A stretch of DNA of 64,000 bases from Ensifer adhaerens (GCA_900215285.1 OCMG01000004.1:2650001-2714000); one strand, 5' to 3'. Positions 47,475 through 59,671 are shown, counted from the first letter of the stretch. Notes: generated by a model from the letters alone, not told the origin. Translations and numbers: made by a program.

Positions 47475-48298
47475 TCTTGCGGTTCCCGACGCTTCGCCTC
47501 CACCCATAACGCCTCCATCCGATCCAGCGAAGCCTCTCCAATATCCTCTTCTGACGCTTGAAGAGACGTCTCTATATACCTGAAACGTCTCCTGAACTTC
47601 GTGTTCGTCCCACGCAGTGCCATTTCCGGATCGGCGCCGACATGCCTTCCGATATTGACGGTCGCGAAGATCAGATCGCCCAGTTCGTCGGCGACGGCTT
47701 CCTGGTTGCCCTCCGCCAAGGCCTCGCGCAGTTCGCCGATTTCCTCCTCGATCTTGTCGAGGATGGGAGCGGCCTCCTTCCAGTCGAAGCCGACCTTGGC
47801 GGCCTTTTCCTGGATCTTCAGCGCCTCGGTCAGTGCCGGGAAGGAGCGCTGAACGGAGCCGAGCAGGCCGTTGTCTGGTTCGATATAGCCGGCCTTGGCG
47901 CGGCGTTCGGCACGCTCGCGCTTCTCCTCGGCCTTGATCTCGTCCCACTGCGCTTTCACCGCGCCGGGCGTGTCGGCGTCGGAGACGGTGAAGACATGCG
48001 GGTGGCGGCGGATCATCTTGCGGGTGATGGCCTCCACGACATCACCGAAGGAGAAAAGGCCTTTTTCTTCAGCCATTTGCGCGTGGAAGACGACCTGTAG
48101 CAACAAGTCACCCAGCTCCTCGCAGAGATCGCCCATGTCCTTGCGCTCGATGGCATCGGCGACCTCGTAGGCTTCTTCGATCGTATAGGGCTTGATGGTC
48201 TCGAAATTCTGTTCGAGGTCCCAGGGGCAGCCGGTCACGGGGGTGCGGAGCGCCGCCATGATTTCGAGCAGGCGGGAGATGTCGCGCGAAGGTTCCAT
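47471..48298 (-). CDS. mazG: nucleoside triphosphate pyrophosphohydrolase MazG
   Basis: This enzyme hydrolyses non-canonical or excess NTPs to NMP and pyrophosphate. The protein has 275 residues and two MazG domains. The first carries the metal-binding Glu/Asp cluster in YEVADAIE and LCEELGDLLLQVVFHA, the second in KIEEEIGELREAL and VADELGDLIFATVNI. It converges with the frameshifted toxin, overlapping its stop by 4 bases. The neighbouring deaminase makes nucleotide house-cleaning a theme here. Confidence 0.95.
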   Translation of the reverse strand: MEPSRDISRLLEIMAALRTPVTGCPWDLEQNFETIKPYTIEEAYEVADAIERKDMGDLCEELGDLLLQVVFHAQMAEEKGLFSFGDVVEAITRKMIRRHPHVFTVSDADTPGAVKAQWDEIKAEEKRERAERRAKAGYIEPDNGLLGSVQRSFPALTEALKIQEKAAKVGFDWKEAAPILDKIEEEIGELREALAEGNQEAVADELGDLIFATVNIGRHVGADPEMALRGTNTKFRRRFRYIETSLQASEEDIGEASLDRMEALWVEAKRREPQD

Positions 48299-48330
48299 GG
48301 ATTTTCCAGTCAGGGGGCGATCGGGGGGGA

Positions 48331-48924
48331 TCAGTTCAGCGGAATGGCGTTTGCGGACTTGCTCGCCTGATAGACATTCGACAGGCGGTCATATTCCGCC
48401 TTGATGCGGGCGGTCTGGTCCTCAAGTGCCGCGCGCTTGGTATCCGGCGAGGCAGCGACGAGATCGCCGAGATAGAAGCTCTTCCAGAAGGCGTTCTGGC
48501 GATGATAGCCGCCGGCATCCAGCCCGTAGAGTTCCTTCATGATCTTCAGGTCATGCGGGATGGCGAAGGCGTCGCGACTGTCTTCGTGGCTGTAGAAGTA
48601 ATAGTAGTTGTCGAATCCGGCCCAGGTGATCGCGGACATGCACATGGTGCAGGGCTCGTGGGTGGAAAAGAAGATGAGGTCCTTCGTGTTCTTCTCGCCG
48701 GGGCGTTCATAGAACTGCTTCAGCGTATGGACCTCGCCGTGCCAGAGCGGGTTCTCGATCTCGTTGTTGGTGCCGGCAATGACCAGCGACAGGTCGGACT
48801 TTTTCAGGATCGCAGCACCGAAAACCTTGGCCCCGCTATTGACGCCCTTGTGTGTCAAAGGCAGGACGTCCTTCTCCATGACATCGAGCAGGCGGGCGGC
48901 AATGACCTCGGGCGCGTAGTCCAT
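48331..48924 (-). CDS. deaminase of the cytidine deaminase superfamily
   Basis: The 197-residue protein carries the zinc and catalytic signature as HGEV (in LWHGEVHTLKQFY) and PCTMC (in STHEPCTMCMSAITWAGF). The catalytic Glu and the Cys pair are therefore kept. A C-terminal extension of about 70 residues is unlike TadA or cytidine deaminase and matches a family found in proteobacteria and fungi whose substrate I cannot name. It lies 32 bases upstream of mazG on the same strand, so the two may be co-transcribed. Confidence 0.85.
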   Translation of the reverse strand: MDYAPEVIAARLLDVMEKDVLPLTHKGVNSGAKVFGAAILKKSDLSLVIAGTNNEIENPLWHGEVHTLKQFYERPGEKNTKDLIFFSTHEPCTMCMSAITWAGFDNYYYFYSHEDSRDAFAIPHDLKIMKELYGLDAGGYHRQNAFWKSFYLGDLVAASPDTKRAALEDQTARIKAEYDRLSNVYQASKSANAIPLN

Positions 48925-49135
48925 AAAGCGTTCCTTTCACGGTTTTGAAGTGACTCGACGTTATTGAGCCATCTCGGCCCTGTAAATCGCAGCAAGCGGC
49001 AACCGGGCGGATTTGCTCAGAAAGCTTTTGTTCGGGGCAAAGAAATATCCTCTTCCCGCCGCATCCGCATTTCTGTTCCTTCCGGTTTTCGCCTCGAAAA
49101 GAGAAAATTCTGCCAAAGTCGAAACAGGCGCATTC

Positions 49136-50572
<1,437 letters not shown>

Positions 50573-50573
50573 C

Positions 50574-50879
50574 ATGATCTACAAGGTTCTCACCGCCAAC
50601 CGCCTCGGCGACGGCATTGCCGTGTGGCTGAATGCCAATGGCGAGTGGACGACCTCGCTGCAGGACGCACTTGTGGCGCGCCATGCCGAAGCCGAAGCCT
50701 CGCTGGAAGCCATCGGCAAGCGTGACTTTGCCGCCAACAAGGTGCTTGACGTGAACCTCGTGGAAGTGGAAGAGACCGGCGAAACGATCCGCCCCATTCG
50801 CCTGCGCGAGCGCATCCGCGCCGAAGGCCCGACGGTCGGCTATGGCGAAAACGCCTACGCTCCGACGCGCGCTGCATAA
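50574..50879 (+). CDS. DUF2849 domain-containing protein
   Basis: This 101-residue protein begins MIYKVLTANRLGDGIAVWLN. The family is found almost only between cysG and cysI in alphaproteobacteria. Its role in sulfite reduction is inferred from context; the biochemical function is not established. It starts 1 base after the cysG stop, so translation is coupled. No cofactor motif is visible. Confidence 0.9.
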   Translation: MIYKVLTANRLGDGIAVWLNANGEWTTSLQDALVARHAEAEASLEAIGKRDFAANKVLDVNLVEVEETGETIRPIRLRERIRAEGPTVGYGENAYAPTRAA

Positions 50880-50952
50880 GTTCATACGCAATTCCGGGCG
50901 GAAAACTGCCTGACACTTTTCCTGGAATTGCTTCAGTTTATACGGAGACACC

Positions 50953-52623
<1,671 letters not shown>

Positions 52624-52635
52624 GAAAGATCAGAC

Positions 52636-53139
52636 ATGACGAAAATCTGGAAAGAAACCGGCTTTGTCGAGAATGACGCCTGGGCGCTGCCCGTCGAGGG
52701 CGAGGCTCTGCCGGAAGGTGCACGGCCAATCCTGGCGCTTGGGGAATTCCTCGAGCAGATGGAGGCCAGCAACGAAGGCGGCTTCGGCGTGCTGATCGCG
52801 CCGGCGGACGACGTCACGAAGCTGGCACCGCATCTGGAGCGCATCGCGCTTGTGGCGTTGGCCTTCCCAGCCTTCAATGACGGGCGCGCCTTCAGCCATG
52901 CGTCGCTGCTGCGTGGCCGCCTCGGCTATCAGGGCGAGGTGAGGGCGGTTGGCGACGTGCTGATCGACCAGATCCCGCTGATGATCCGCTGTGGCATAAA
53001 CAGCTTTGCGGTAAAGAACCCAACGGCCCTGAAGCGTCTGTCGGAAAATCGCCTGCCTGGGATCGATCTCCACACACAGCCGGCCTTCAAGGCTGCGGAG
53101 GCAGGCCAAGGCTACAGTTGGCGCCGCAAGGCCTCGTGA
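52636..53139 (+). CDS. DUF934 domain-containing protein (sulfite reduction cluster)
   Basis: This 167-residue protein has the family segment FNDGRAFSHASLLRGRLGYQGEVRAVGDV. DUF934 genes regularly follow cysI or cysH in proteobacteria and are described as putative sulfite reductase partners. It starts 12 bases after cysI and ends the cluster. No membrane segment or cofactor site is apparent. Confidence 0.92.
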   Translation: MTKIWKETGFVENDAWALPVEGEALPEGARPILALGEFLEQMEASNEGGFGVLIAPADDVTKLAPHLERIALVALAFPAFNDGRAFSHASLLRGRLGYQGEVRAVGDVLIDQIPLMIRCGINSFAVKNPTALKRLSENRLPGIDLHTQPAFKAAEAGQGYSWRRKAS

Positions 53140-53171
53140 GGGGTCAGTTTTGCTGTTCATCATTGATATAT

Positions 53172-53196
53172 CTCAAATACGCAATATGTAGTTGAG
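53172..53196. promoter_or_regulatory. imperfect inverted repeat between the cys cluster and fpr
   Basis: CTCAAATAC (53172-53180) and GTAGTTGAG (53188-53196) pair at 8 of 9 positions around a 7-base spacer, in an AT-rich part of the 203-base gap before fpr. A second small repeat, CAAACT/AGTTTG, lies at 53297-53310. Both are placed like operators. No regulator is known from the window. Confidence 0.35.
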
Positions 53197-53342
53197 GTAC
53201 ATTGATCGCGAAAAGGGCAGCAAAGCATTCCCCGCCGGGTGCTGCAAATGAAACAAGATCGCTTCACCGGCGGCCGGAAATGTAATATCTGCCTCTCAAA
53301 CTCAAGTTTGCCTGCGGCAGGCTCACCCGGAATGGATCAAGA

Positions 53343-54158
53343 ATGAACGCACCCGTATTGAAACAGGATGTCGTCGCGGCAGAAGTCCCGGCCGGCGTCT
53401 TTGCCGAAACCGTGACTTTCGTCCATCATTACACCGATCGTCTGTTCCGCTTCCGGATGACGCGGCCCGAGAGCTTCCGCTTCCGTTCGGGTGAGTTCGT
53501 GATGATCGGACTGATGGTCGAGGGCAAGCCGCTCTATCGCGCCTATTCGATCGCAAGCCCCGCCTGGGCCGAAGAGCTCGAATTCTTCTCGATCAAGGCG
53601 CCGGACGGTCCGCTGACGACGGAACTGCAGAAGATCCAGCCGGGCGACACCGTATTCATGCGCAAGAAGCCGACAGGCACGCTGGTTCTCGATGCGCTGA
53701 CGCCGGGCAAGCGTCTTTACATGTTCTCGACCGGTACGGGCATTGCGCCCTTCGCCTCGCTGATCCGCGAGCCGGAAACCTACGAGAAATTCGAGGAAGT
53801 GATCCTCACCCATACTTGCCGGGATGTGGCTGAATTGAAGTATGGTTTCGATCTGGTCGATGAAATCAAACAAGACGAAATCCTCTCGGAAATCGTCGGC
53901 GACAAGCTGAAGCATTATGCGACCGTGACCCGCGAGGACTATGCCTTCAAGGGCCGCATTACGGACCTGATGGAAAGCGGCAAGCTCTTCGCTGACCTCG
54001 GGGTTCCGCCGCTGGATCCGGCGATTGATCGCGGGATGATCTGCGGCTCGGCAGCGATGCTGAAGGACACCAAGGAACTGCTGGAGCGGGCAGGGCTCAC
54101 GGAAGGGGCCAACAACAAGCCTGCTGAATTCGTGATCGAGCGGGCGTTCGTGGGCTGA
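53343..54158 (+). CDS. fpr: ferredoxin-NADP(+) reductase
   Basis: This FAD enzyme moves electrons between NADPH and ferredoxin or flavodoxin. The 271-residue protein has the FAD motif RAYSIASP, the NADP-binding segment MFSTGTGIAPFASLIR, and the typical C-terminus ERAFVG of the bacterial Fpr subclass. It has its own 203-base upstream region with inverted repeats, so it is probably regulated separately from the cys cluster. Supply of reduced ferredoxin to CysI is a reasonable inference. A terminator follows. Confidence 0.95.
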   Translation: MNAPVLKQDVVAAEVPAGVFAETVTFVHHYTDRLFRFRMTRPESFRFRSGEFVMIGLMVEGKPLYRAYSIASPAWAEELEFFSIKAPDGPLTTELQKIQPGDTVFMRKKPTGTLVLDALTPGKRLYMFSTGTGIAPFASLIREPETYEKFEEVILTHTCRDVAELKYGFDLVDEIKQDEILSEIVGDKLKHYATVTREDYAFKGRITDLMESGKLFADLGVPPLDPAIDRGMICGSAAMLKDTKELLERAGLTEGANNKPAEFVIERAFVG

Positions 54159-54188
54159 GCTTGAGAGCATCCTCTGCAATATCGAAAA

Positions 54189-54218
54189 AGGGCGCCCGGT
54201 GAGGCGCCCTTTGTATTT
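54189..54218 (+). terminator. Rho-independent terminator after fpr
   Basis: AGGGCGCC (54189-54196), loop CGGTGA and GGCGCCCT (54203-54210) form a perfect 8-base stem followed by TTGTATTTT. AAAA precedes the stem, so it may also work for the convergent amidohydrolase gene. Confidence 0.85.
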
Positions 54219-54244
54219 TGGATCCATTCCGCACGGCGCGCTGA

Positions 54245-55960
54245 TCAGGCTGCATATCCAGCCTGACCATCGATCCAGGTTTCCATCACCTTGATGGCAT
54301 GGATTTGCTGCGCCGGAACGACGGTCGGATCTTTTTCAAGCACAACCATATCCGCAGCCTTGCCAACTTCGAGACTACCGCAGACGTGGTCCATATGGCA
54401 TTGCCACGCCGCGTCGATCGTGACGGCCCTCAGTGCTTCCATGGGCGTGATGCATTGCTCGGGCGCCAGCACACCGCCGCCTTCCTTCATATCGCGCACG
54501 ACCGCGTTCTCGACGCAACGCAGCGGATCGATGGGCGTGACGTTGAAATCCGAATGGAGCGAAATTCGCAAGCCCTTGTCGAGGGCGGAGCGGCAGGGAT
54601 CGACGCGCTTTGCCCGTTCCGGGCCCAGAATGCGATCCTGAAACGCGCGGCCCCAGAAGTGGACATGGCCAATCAGGAACGAGGGCGAGAGGCCCAGTTC
54701 CTTCATCCGAACAATCTGCTCGTCATGCAGGATCGAACTGTGCTCGATACGATGACGTAGCTGATGCCCGCCTTCTCCACCTGTGCCTTGCGCGAAAGCG
54801 TCAATGGCAACATCGATGGCCGCATCGCCGTTGGCATGAATCCCAACCTGCCAGCCCGCCATATGAGCCTTGCGAACCACGGCCTCGATCTCGCTCGGCT
54901 GATAGTTCAGGGCGCCGCGCCCGGTGCTACCGAGATAGGGCTCGCGCTGATAGCCGGTCTGTGCCTGATTGGAGCCATCCGCCCAGGCCTTGATGCCGTT
55001 GAGTGTGAAGCGGGGCGCACGCTCGCCAGGGCGAAGGCCAAGCTTCTCCCAGGCGTCGTAATGCGTGGACACAAGATACCCGGCATAGCGCAGGGGCGGA
55101 TTGGTTTTCATGACAGCATCGATGAGCGCCAGATCCTTCTCACCGAAGGCTGCGCCGATGCCGCAATCATGCACCAGCGTGCACCCCTTGGCCACGGCAT
55201 CCTGAAGATCTGCTCGGAAATAGCCGACGAGATCGGCCGCGGTCGGCTGCGGCATCACCGCAAGGAAGGGATAGAAGGACGGCGCCTCTTCCAGGCGACC
55301 CGTCAGGGCGCCGTTCGCGTCGCGCATGAAACGGGCCTGCGGTGGATTCGGAGTATCCTTCGTCACCTTGGCCTTTGCCAGCGCCAGCGAGTTCACATAG
55401 GCGACATGACCATTCGATTCCAGAATGAAGAGCGGCACATTCGGCGCGATGCTGTCGAGGTCGGACAACGTAAAGGGCTGGCCGGGCATGATGGAGGGGT
55501 CCACCATCTTGGCCTGAAGCCATTGGTCTCCGCTGAGCTTGCTTGCCGCATCGCGCAATTTCTGCCGTGCGCTGTCCATATCCGGAACGCTGAACGGGCC
55601 GATGTCCAGCCAGGGCCGAAGCCCTGAGAATGACGAATGCATGTGCGGATCAACAAAGCCCGGAAAAACCACCTTGTCGCCGAAGTCGACGACCTTGGTG
55701 TCCGCTCCCTTGAGCGCCAGAATGTCGGCCGCGTTACCAATGGCAACGATCTTGCCATGGCTGACTGCCACCGCTTCGGCACGCGGCTGCGCATCGTTCA
55801 TCGTATAGATGGTGCGCCCCAGAAAGATTGTTTCAGGTTTTTCCGGTGATCCGGCAGGTTTTGAGGTCTGCGCCAAGGCCGGGGAAGCGGCAACGGCAAG
55901 AGAAGCAGCAAGCCCTGCAAGAACATTTCTCCGACTTTGATAGGACCGCATGAACTTCAT
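54245..55960 (-). CDS. exported amidohydrolase family protein (YtcJ-like)
   Basis: This metal-dependent hydrolase of the amidohydrolase_3 group has about 571 residues. The N-terminus has SRRNVLAGLAASLAVAAS and ends in ALAQ, a Tat-like signal peptide. The metal motif is in FVDPHMHSSFSG; further conserved segments are GIHANGDAAIDVAIDAF and HSDFNVTPIDPL. The substrate is unknown; relatives act on amides, imides or N-acyl amino acids. ATG at 55960 is preferred over a TTG-type extension because of the signal peptide; ATG at 55951 is an alternative. It converges with fpr. Confidence 0.88.
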   Translation of the reverse strand: MKFMRSYQSRRNVLAGLAASLAVAASPALAQTSKPAGSPEKPETIFLGRTIYTMNDAQPRAEAVAVSHGKIVAIGNAADILALKGADTKVVDFGDKVVFPGFVDPHMHSSFSGLRPWLDIGPFSVPDMDSARQKLRDAASKLSGDQWLQAKMVDPSIMPGQPFTLSDLDSIAPNVPLFILESNGHVAYVNSLALAKAKVTKDTPNPPQARFMRDANGALTGRLEEAPSFYPFLAVMPQPTAADLVGYFRADLQDAVAKGCTLVHDCGIGAAFGEKDLALIDAVMKTNPPLRYAGYLVSTHYDAWEKLGLRPGERAPRFTLNGIKAWADGSNQAQTGYQREPYLGSTGRGALNYQPSEIEAVVRKAHMAGWQVGIHANGDAAIDVAIDAFAQGTGGEGGHQLRHRIEHSSILHDEQIVRMKELGLSPSFLIGHVHFWGRAFQDRILGPERAKRVDPCRSALDKGLRISLHSDFNVTPIDPLRCVENAVVRDMKEGGGVLAPEQCITPMEALRAVTIDAAWQCHMDHVCGSLEVGKAADMVVLEKDPTVVPAQQIHAIKVMETWIDGQAGYAA

Positions 55961-56177
55961 CAAGCCGGGGTTACAACAATCGCACAAATTAAAAATCCTT
56001 CGCCATATTTGTTGAATATGGGAATATCTATGCACGAAATCTGAAGATGTTACAAATGGTTCGCTTGAGAAGCCCCGGTGGCTCACGCTTCCTCATCGCG
56101 ACAGACAAAAACCGCCAACCCGACTTCTGGCTAGCCCAACAGCGTTCCTGGCAACAAAAATAAGGGCAAGAGATCGG

Positions 56178-56267
56178 TGGCGGATGGGGTGGGATTCGAA
56201 CCCACGGTACGGTCTCCCGCACGCCGGTTTTCAAGACCGGTTCCTTAAACCACTCGGACACCCATCC
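56178..56267 (-). tRNA. tRNA-Ser (anticodon TGA)
   Basis: Read on the minus strand, the acceptor strands GGATGGG and CCCATCC pair fully. The anticodon arm is CCGGT-CTTGAAA-ACCGG with anticodon TGA (serine, UCA codons). A long variable arm, as expected for a class II tRNA, precedes the T-arm GTGGG-TTCGAAT-CCCAC. The discriminator is G and the 3' CCA is encoded (56178-56180). Confidence 0.97.
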
Positions 56268-56482
56268 GCATGATCTCCCGTCGCAGCCCCGGCTACCGCC
56301 GAATGAACGAGGTCCGCTGCCGGTGGTTGGCAGCAGAGCGATCCGCATGGGCTTTTAACAGCTTTGCTTGCCACGTCAACGTGTTCACCAATATTTGCAC
56401 CCATCTGCGACCACACGCCTATCCTGCTTCAGAAAAAAGGCGGCGGTGTCTGCCCGCCACCTTTCGGCTTCGCAGAGGGCGA

Positions 56483-57748
56483 TCAGGCTGTTCGATGAAG
56501 CGGGGTTTCGCCGCGGGTGGGTTGGTCGGGTTCGGGCGTCCCGAACTCCACATTCCGGCGTTCGTACCCGAAACCCGCGAGAAGAGCGACGGCGCAGGCC
56601 ACAACCACCGCCACGCTGAAGAGTGCGAGCGCGTAGTTTCCGTTCCAATGCGCGGCAAGCGTCGTCTGCAGCGTGGCATTGCCTGACGCCAGCAGGTTGC
56701 CAAGCTGGTAGGCAAACCCGGGGAATGTGCCACGAACCTCGTCGGGCGACAATTCATTGAGGTGAACCGGGATCACGCCCCAGGCGCCCTGGACGAAGAA
56801 CTGCAACACGAAGGCGCCAATCGCGAGCAGGACCGGACCGGGGGCATAAACCCAGAACCATGCAGCCGGTATGGCAAGGACGGAGGCAAGAACGATGGCT
56901 TTCCGCCGGCCGATACGTTGCGAGAGACTGCCAAAGAACAGGCCGCCGCAGATCGCGCCGATATTGTAGACGATGGCGATCGCGCCCGTCGTGTGGCTGT
57001 CATAGCCGCGCTGCGTTTCCAGGAAGGTCGGGTAGATATCCTGCGTGCCGTGGCTGAAGAAATTGAATGCCGTCATGAGGATCACCGTCCAGATGAATAG
57101 CGGAACATTTCTTTTCAAGACTGTCATGAACGGTTGTCGGACCTGTTTCTGCCGCTTGAGGAAGGCGGGTGATTCATCGACGTTGCGACGAATGTACAAA
57201 ACCAGAAGCGCGGGCAGGGCGCCGACGAAGAACATGCCGCGCCAACCGATCACCGGATAAAGCAGGAAGAAGACGATGGAGGCGAGCAGATAGCCGGCGG
57301 GGTAGCCCGCCTGCAAAAGCCCGGACACAAGGCCCCGCGCTTGCGGCGGAACGGTTTCCATCGTGAGCGATGCGCCCACACCCCATTCACCGCCCATGGC
57401 AACGCCATAGAGGAGCCGCAACACGATGAACATGGTAAGACCGGTGGAGAAGCCGGAGAGCAGCTCGAGGAGCGAATAGAGCAACACGTCCACCATCAGC
57501 GTGATGCGCCTGCCGTAGCGCTCCGAAGCGAGGCCAAAGAGCAGCGCACCGATGGGCCGCATCGCGAGCGTCAGAAAGATGGCTATGGAGACGGCAGGAA
57601 TAGTTGTGCCGAACTCCCTGGCGATGTCCTTGATGACGAAAACAAGAATGAAAAAATCGAATGCATCAAGCGTCCAACCCAGGAAGCTGGCGATGACGGT
57701 GTTACGTTGAGATGGTGTAAGGGTCCGTAGAGTTTCTGCAATGGACAT
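56483..57748 (-). CDS. MFS transporter (metabolite:H+ symporter family)
   Basis: This 421-residue protein has about 12 membrane helices in two halves. The MFS loop motif between helices 2 and 3 reads GLASERYGRRITLM, and its copy in the second half reads GSLSQRIGRRKAIV. The start GWTLDAFDFFILVFVI is typical of the sialate/shikimate/lactate type symporters (MHS/SHS group), so an organic-acid substrate is plausible but unproven. It stands alone, with an operator-like repeat 56 bases upstream. Confidence 0.9.
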   Translation of the reverse strand: MSIAETLRTLTPSQRNTVIASFLGWTLDAFDFFILVFVIKDIAREFGTTIPAVSIAIFLTLAMRPIGALLFGLASERYGRRITLMVDVLLYSLLELLSGFSTGLTMFIVLRLLYGVAMGGEWGVGASLTMETVPPQARGLVSGLLQAGYPAGYLLASIVFFLLYPVIGWRGMFFVGALPALLVLYIRRNVDESPAFLKRQKQVRQPFMTVLKRNVPLFIWTVILMTAFNFFSHGTQDIYPTFLETQRGYDSHTTGAIAIVYNIGAICGGLFFGSLSQRIGRRKAIVLASVLAIPAAWFWVYAPGPVLLAIGAFVLQFFVQGAWGVIPVHLNELSPDEVRGTFPGFAYQLGNLLASGNATLQTTLAAHWNGNYALALFSVAVVVACAVALLAGFGYERRNVEFGTPEPDQPTRGETPLHRTA

Positions 57749-58088
57749 TCAAGGCTCCTCCCACAGGCCGGACCGGAAATCGGATACCGCCGAGCGTGTT
57801 TTTATAAGGCCACCTTATTACGGATGAAAAATGGATTTGTTCCCCGGGGCGACCGGACATTCTGTCGCAGGGGCCCGCGTCACGTGAAAACGACTGCCGG
57901 CGCGACGCGACTGGGGGGGGGAATGACTTCTGCATTGGGCATTGCCAGATGCTCACACTCCGAGCGTGAAGCGAATGAAATGATTGGGATGTCGCACTTG
58001 GAAATAGAATGTACCATTCCATACATGTTAGTTAGATAAGATAGATTATGGAACACTTTGCTGCGTGCAGATCCAGCCAGACGGCACG
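57749..58088. other. intergenic region upstream of the MFS gene, with G-tract
   Basis: These 340 bases lie between the MFS start and the HD-GYP stop. They hold the inverted repeat at 57804-57818, a run of nine G at 57913-57921, and an AT-rich stretch around 57990-58050. No coding frame or RNA gene is convincing. The MFS promoter should be here. Confidence 0.45.
57804..57818. promoter_or_regulatory. operator-like inverted repeat upstream of the MFS gene
   Basis: ATAAGG (57804-57809) and CCTTAT (57813-57818) form a perfect inverted repeat with a CCA spacer, 56 to 70 bases before the MFS start. Size and position suit a repressor such as a GntR or MarR protein overlapping the promoter. No regulator gene is adjacent, so the binder is unknown. 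Confidence 0.4.
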
Positions 58089-59528
58089 TCAGCGACTTGG
58101 CTGGTTTGCAAAGCTTGAGCTTCGGGGATTGAAGGATGTTGCGGCCTTGACATTCTCAAGGCGGCTGATGGCTGAGGCCAGTGCGTCGAAACAATCGGGA
58201 TCAAGTGCCGTGCCGACTTCCTCTCGCATGATCGAGAGTGCCTTGGATGTGGGCATGGCCGAACGGTACGGGCGGTCGGCGCTCAGCGCATCGAAGATGT
58301 CGGCAACCGTGACGATGCGTGTTTCAAGATCGAGTTCATCCGCGCCGATGCCGTGGGGATAACCTTTGCCATTCAGCTTTTCGTGATGCTTCATCGCAAT
58401 GTCGGCAATGCCGGAGAATGCATCGATCTTTGAAAGAATGTGATGGCCGAGCAATGGATGGTTCTTCATCGCTCGCCACTCGTCATCGTCCAGCTTGCCG
58501 GCCTTGTCGAGGATCTCGTTGGAAATGCCGAGCTTGCCGATATCATGCAGCAGCGCGCCGCGCACCAGCCAGCGCTTGCGACCAGTCTCCAGTCCGAGTT
58601 CCTCTGCGATCATGTCGCTGTAAAGCGCCACCCGCTTGCTGTGGCCGCTGGTGAACGGGCTCTTGGCATCGACCACCTGAGCAAAGCCATCGGCGATGTC
58701 GTCAAGAAGATCGTCATCCACAAGGCTTCGATTGGCTGCCGGCTCGAGCGCAAAAACACGCGAGTCGATATCGCTGCCTTCCAGCGCAGCCCAGAATGAC
58801 AGGTCATTTGCCACTGTTTCAAAGACAAGCACCAGTTGGGGGTCGAACCAGGTCCCTGCCCGTTTGCGGACCTCGTCGATTGCCGCCTGACGGCCACCTG
58901 TGATGTGAAAGACGTCGATGACCTGCGCCAGAAGCGCAATCCGCGCCATCAGTGAAATTTCGTTCTCCTTGAGACCCATCGGGTGGCCTCGACCGTCCCA
59001 GTGTTCATCGAGATCCAGAATGCCACGCGCCACGCGCTCCGGAAAACGCATCGTACGCGCAATTTCGGCACCTCTTTCGCAACGAGTCTCGATCAGGTCT
59101 CGCGTGATATTTCCGGCGTTCCGGGCGATATTGAGGATCGTCTTGAGCTTGGTGGCCAATCCGGACTTGACGGCCGTATTTGTCGCAACGAAATGCAGAA
59201 CCTGTATGAGGCTGTGGTCCATCGTTTTGGAATTGCGCTTGAATTCGTGATCATTCGTTGCGTAGAGCTGACAAATGCGCGCAGCGTTGCTGCTGCATCC
59301 GAGATCCTTGAGGAAAAGCATATAGAAGAGATCGTGGAGCTGGGGGGTGTCGAGGCCGAGGCGGCCGCCGATATGCATTCCGATCCAGCAGCAGCGAGCA
59401 CTATGACCGACGGGCTGCCCATCTGTCATATCGAGAGCAGCGCTGAGTGCGTTGACCACCTCTGCCAGCGGCAATGTTGTTGCGCCACGCGCGATCATCG
59501 TCTGAGAAAGCTTCGCCGCATACGCCAT
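58089..59528 (-). CDS. HD-GYP domain protein with a degenerate N-terminal HD repeat
   Basis: This is a putative cyclic di-GMP phosphodiesterase of about 479 residues without membrane segments. The C-terminal HD-GYP domain is intact: GHSKRVALYS, LLHDIGKLGIS, HPLLGHHIL, HHEKLNGKGYPHG and VADIFDALSADRPYR. The N-terminal half (about 20-190) resembles an HD domain (GHSARCCWIGMHIGGRLGL), but the HD pair is replaced by KD in FLKDLGCSSNAARI; it may sense a ligand. No receiver domain is present. ATG at 59528 is used; TTG at 59537 is possible. It is divergent from hspQ. Confidence 0.88.
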   Translation of the reverse strand: MAYAAKLSQTMIARGATTLPLAEVVNALSAALDMTDGQPVGHSARCCWIGMHIGGRLGLDTPQLHDLFYMLFLKDLGCSSNAARICQLYATNDHEFKRNSKTMDHSLIQVLHFVATNTAVKSGLATKLKTILNIARNAGNITRDLIETRCERGAEIARTMRFPERVARGILDLDEHWDGRGHPMGLKENEISLMARIALLAQVIDVFHITGGRQAAIDEVRKRAGTWFDPQLVLVFETVANDLSFWAALEGSDIDSRVFALEPAANRSLVDDDLLDDIADGFAQVVDAKSPFTSGHSKRVALYSDMIAEELGLETGRKRWLVRGALLHDIGKLGISNEILDKAGKLDDDEWRAMKNHPLLGHHILSKIDAFSGIADIAMKHHEKLNGKGYPHGIGADELDLETRIVTVADIFDALSADRPYRSAMPTSKALSIMREEVGTALDPDCFDALASAISRLENVKAATSFNPRSSSFANQPSR

Positions 59529-59671
59529 TTCGAACAAAATCCCAGCTGAAAACAGCGGTATTATCCAGCAGCGAAGTTAACAGATATCTTTCAGCGCGCG
59601 AGAAGTCCGCATGAAACGCCTGCCCTCTTGCACTTTGCAAGATTTGCACCAAATATTCCTATGAAAGGAAT

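Noticed and set aside
59627..59654. Heat-shock (RpoH) promoter upstream of hspQ: CTTGCA, 16 bases, CCAAAT
   Set aside because: The -35 part is acceptable, but the -10 part matches the alphaproteobacterial pattern poorly, so it is not listed as a feature.
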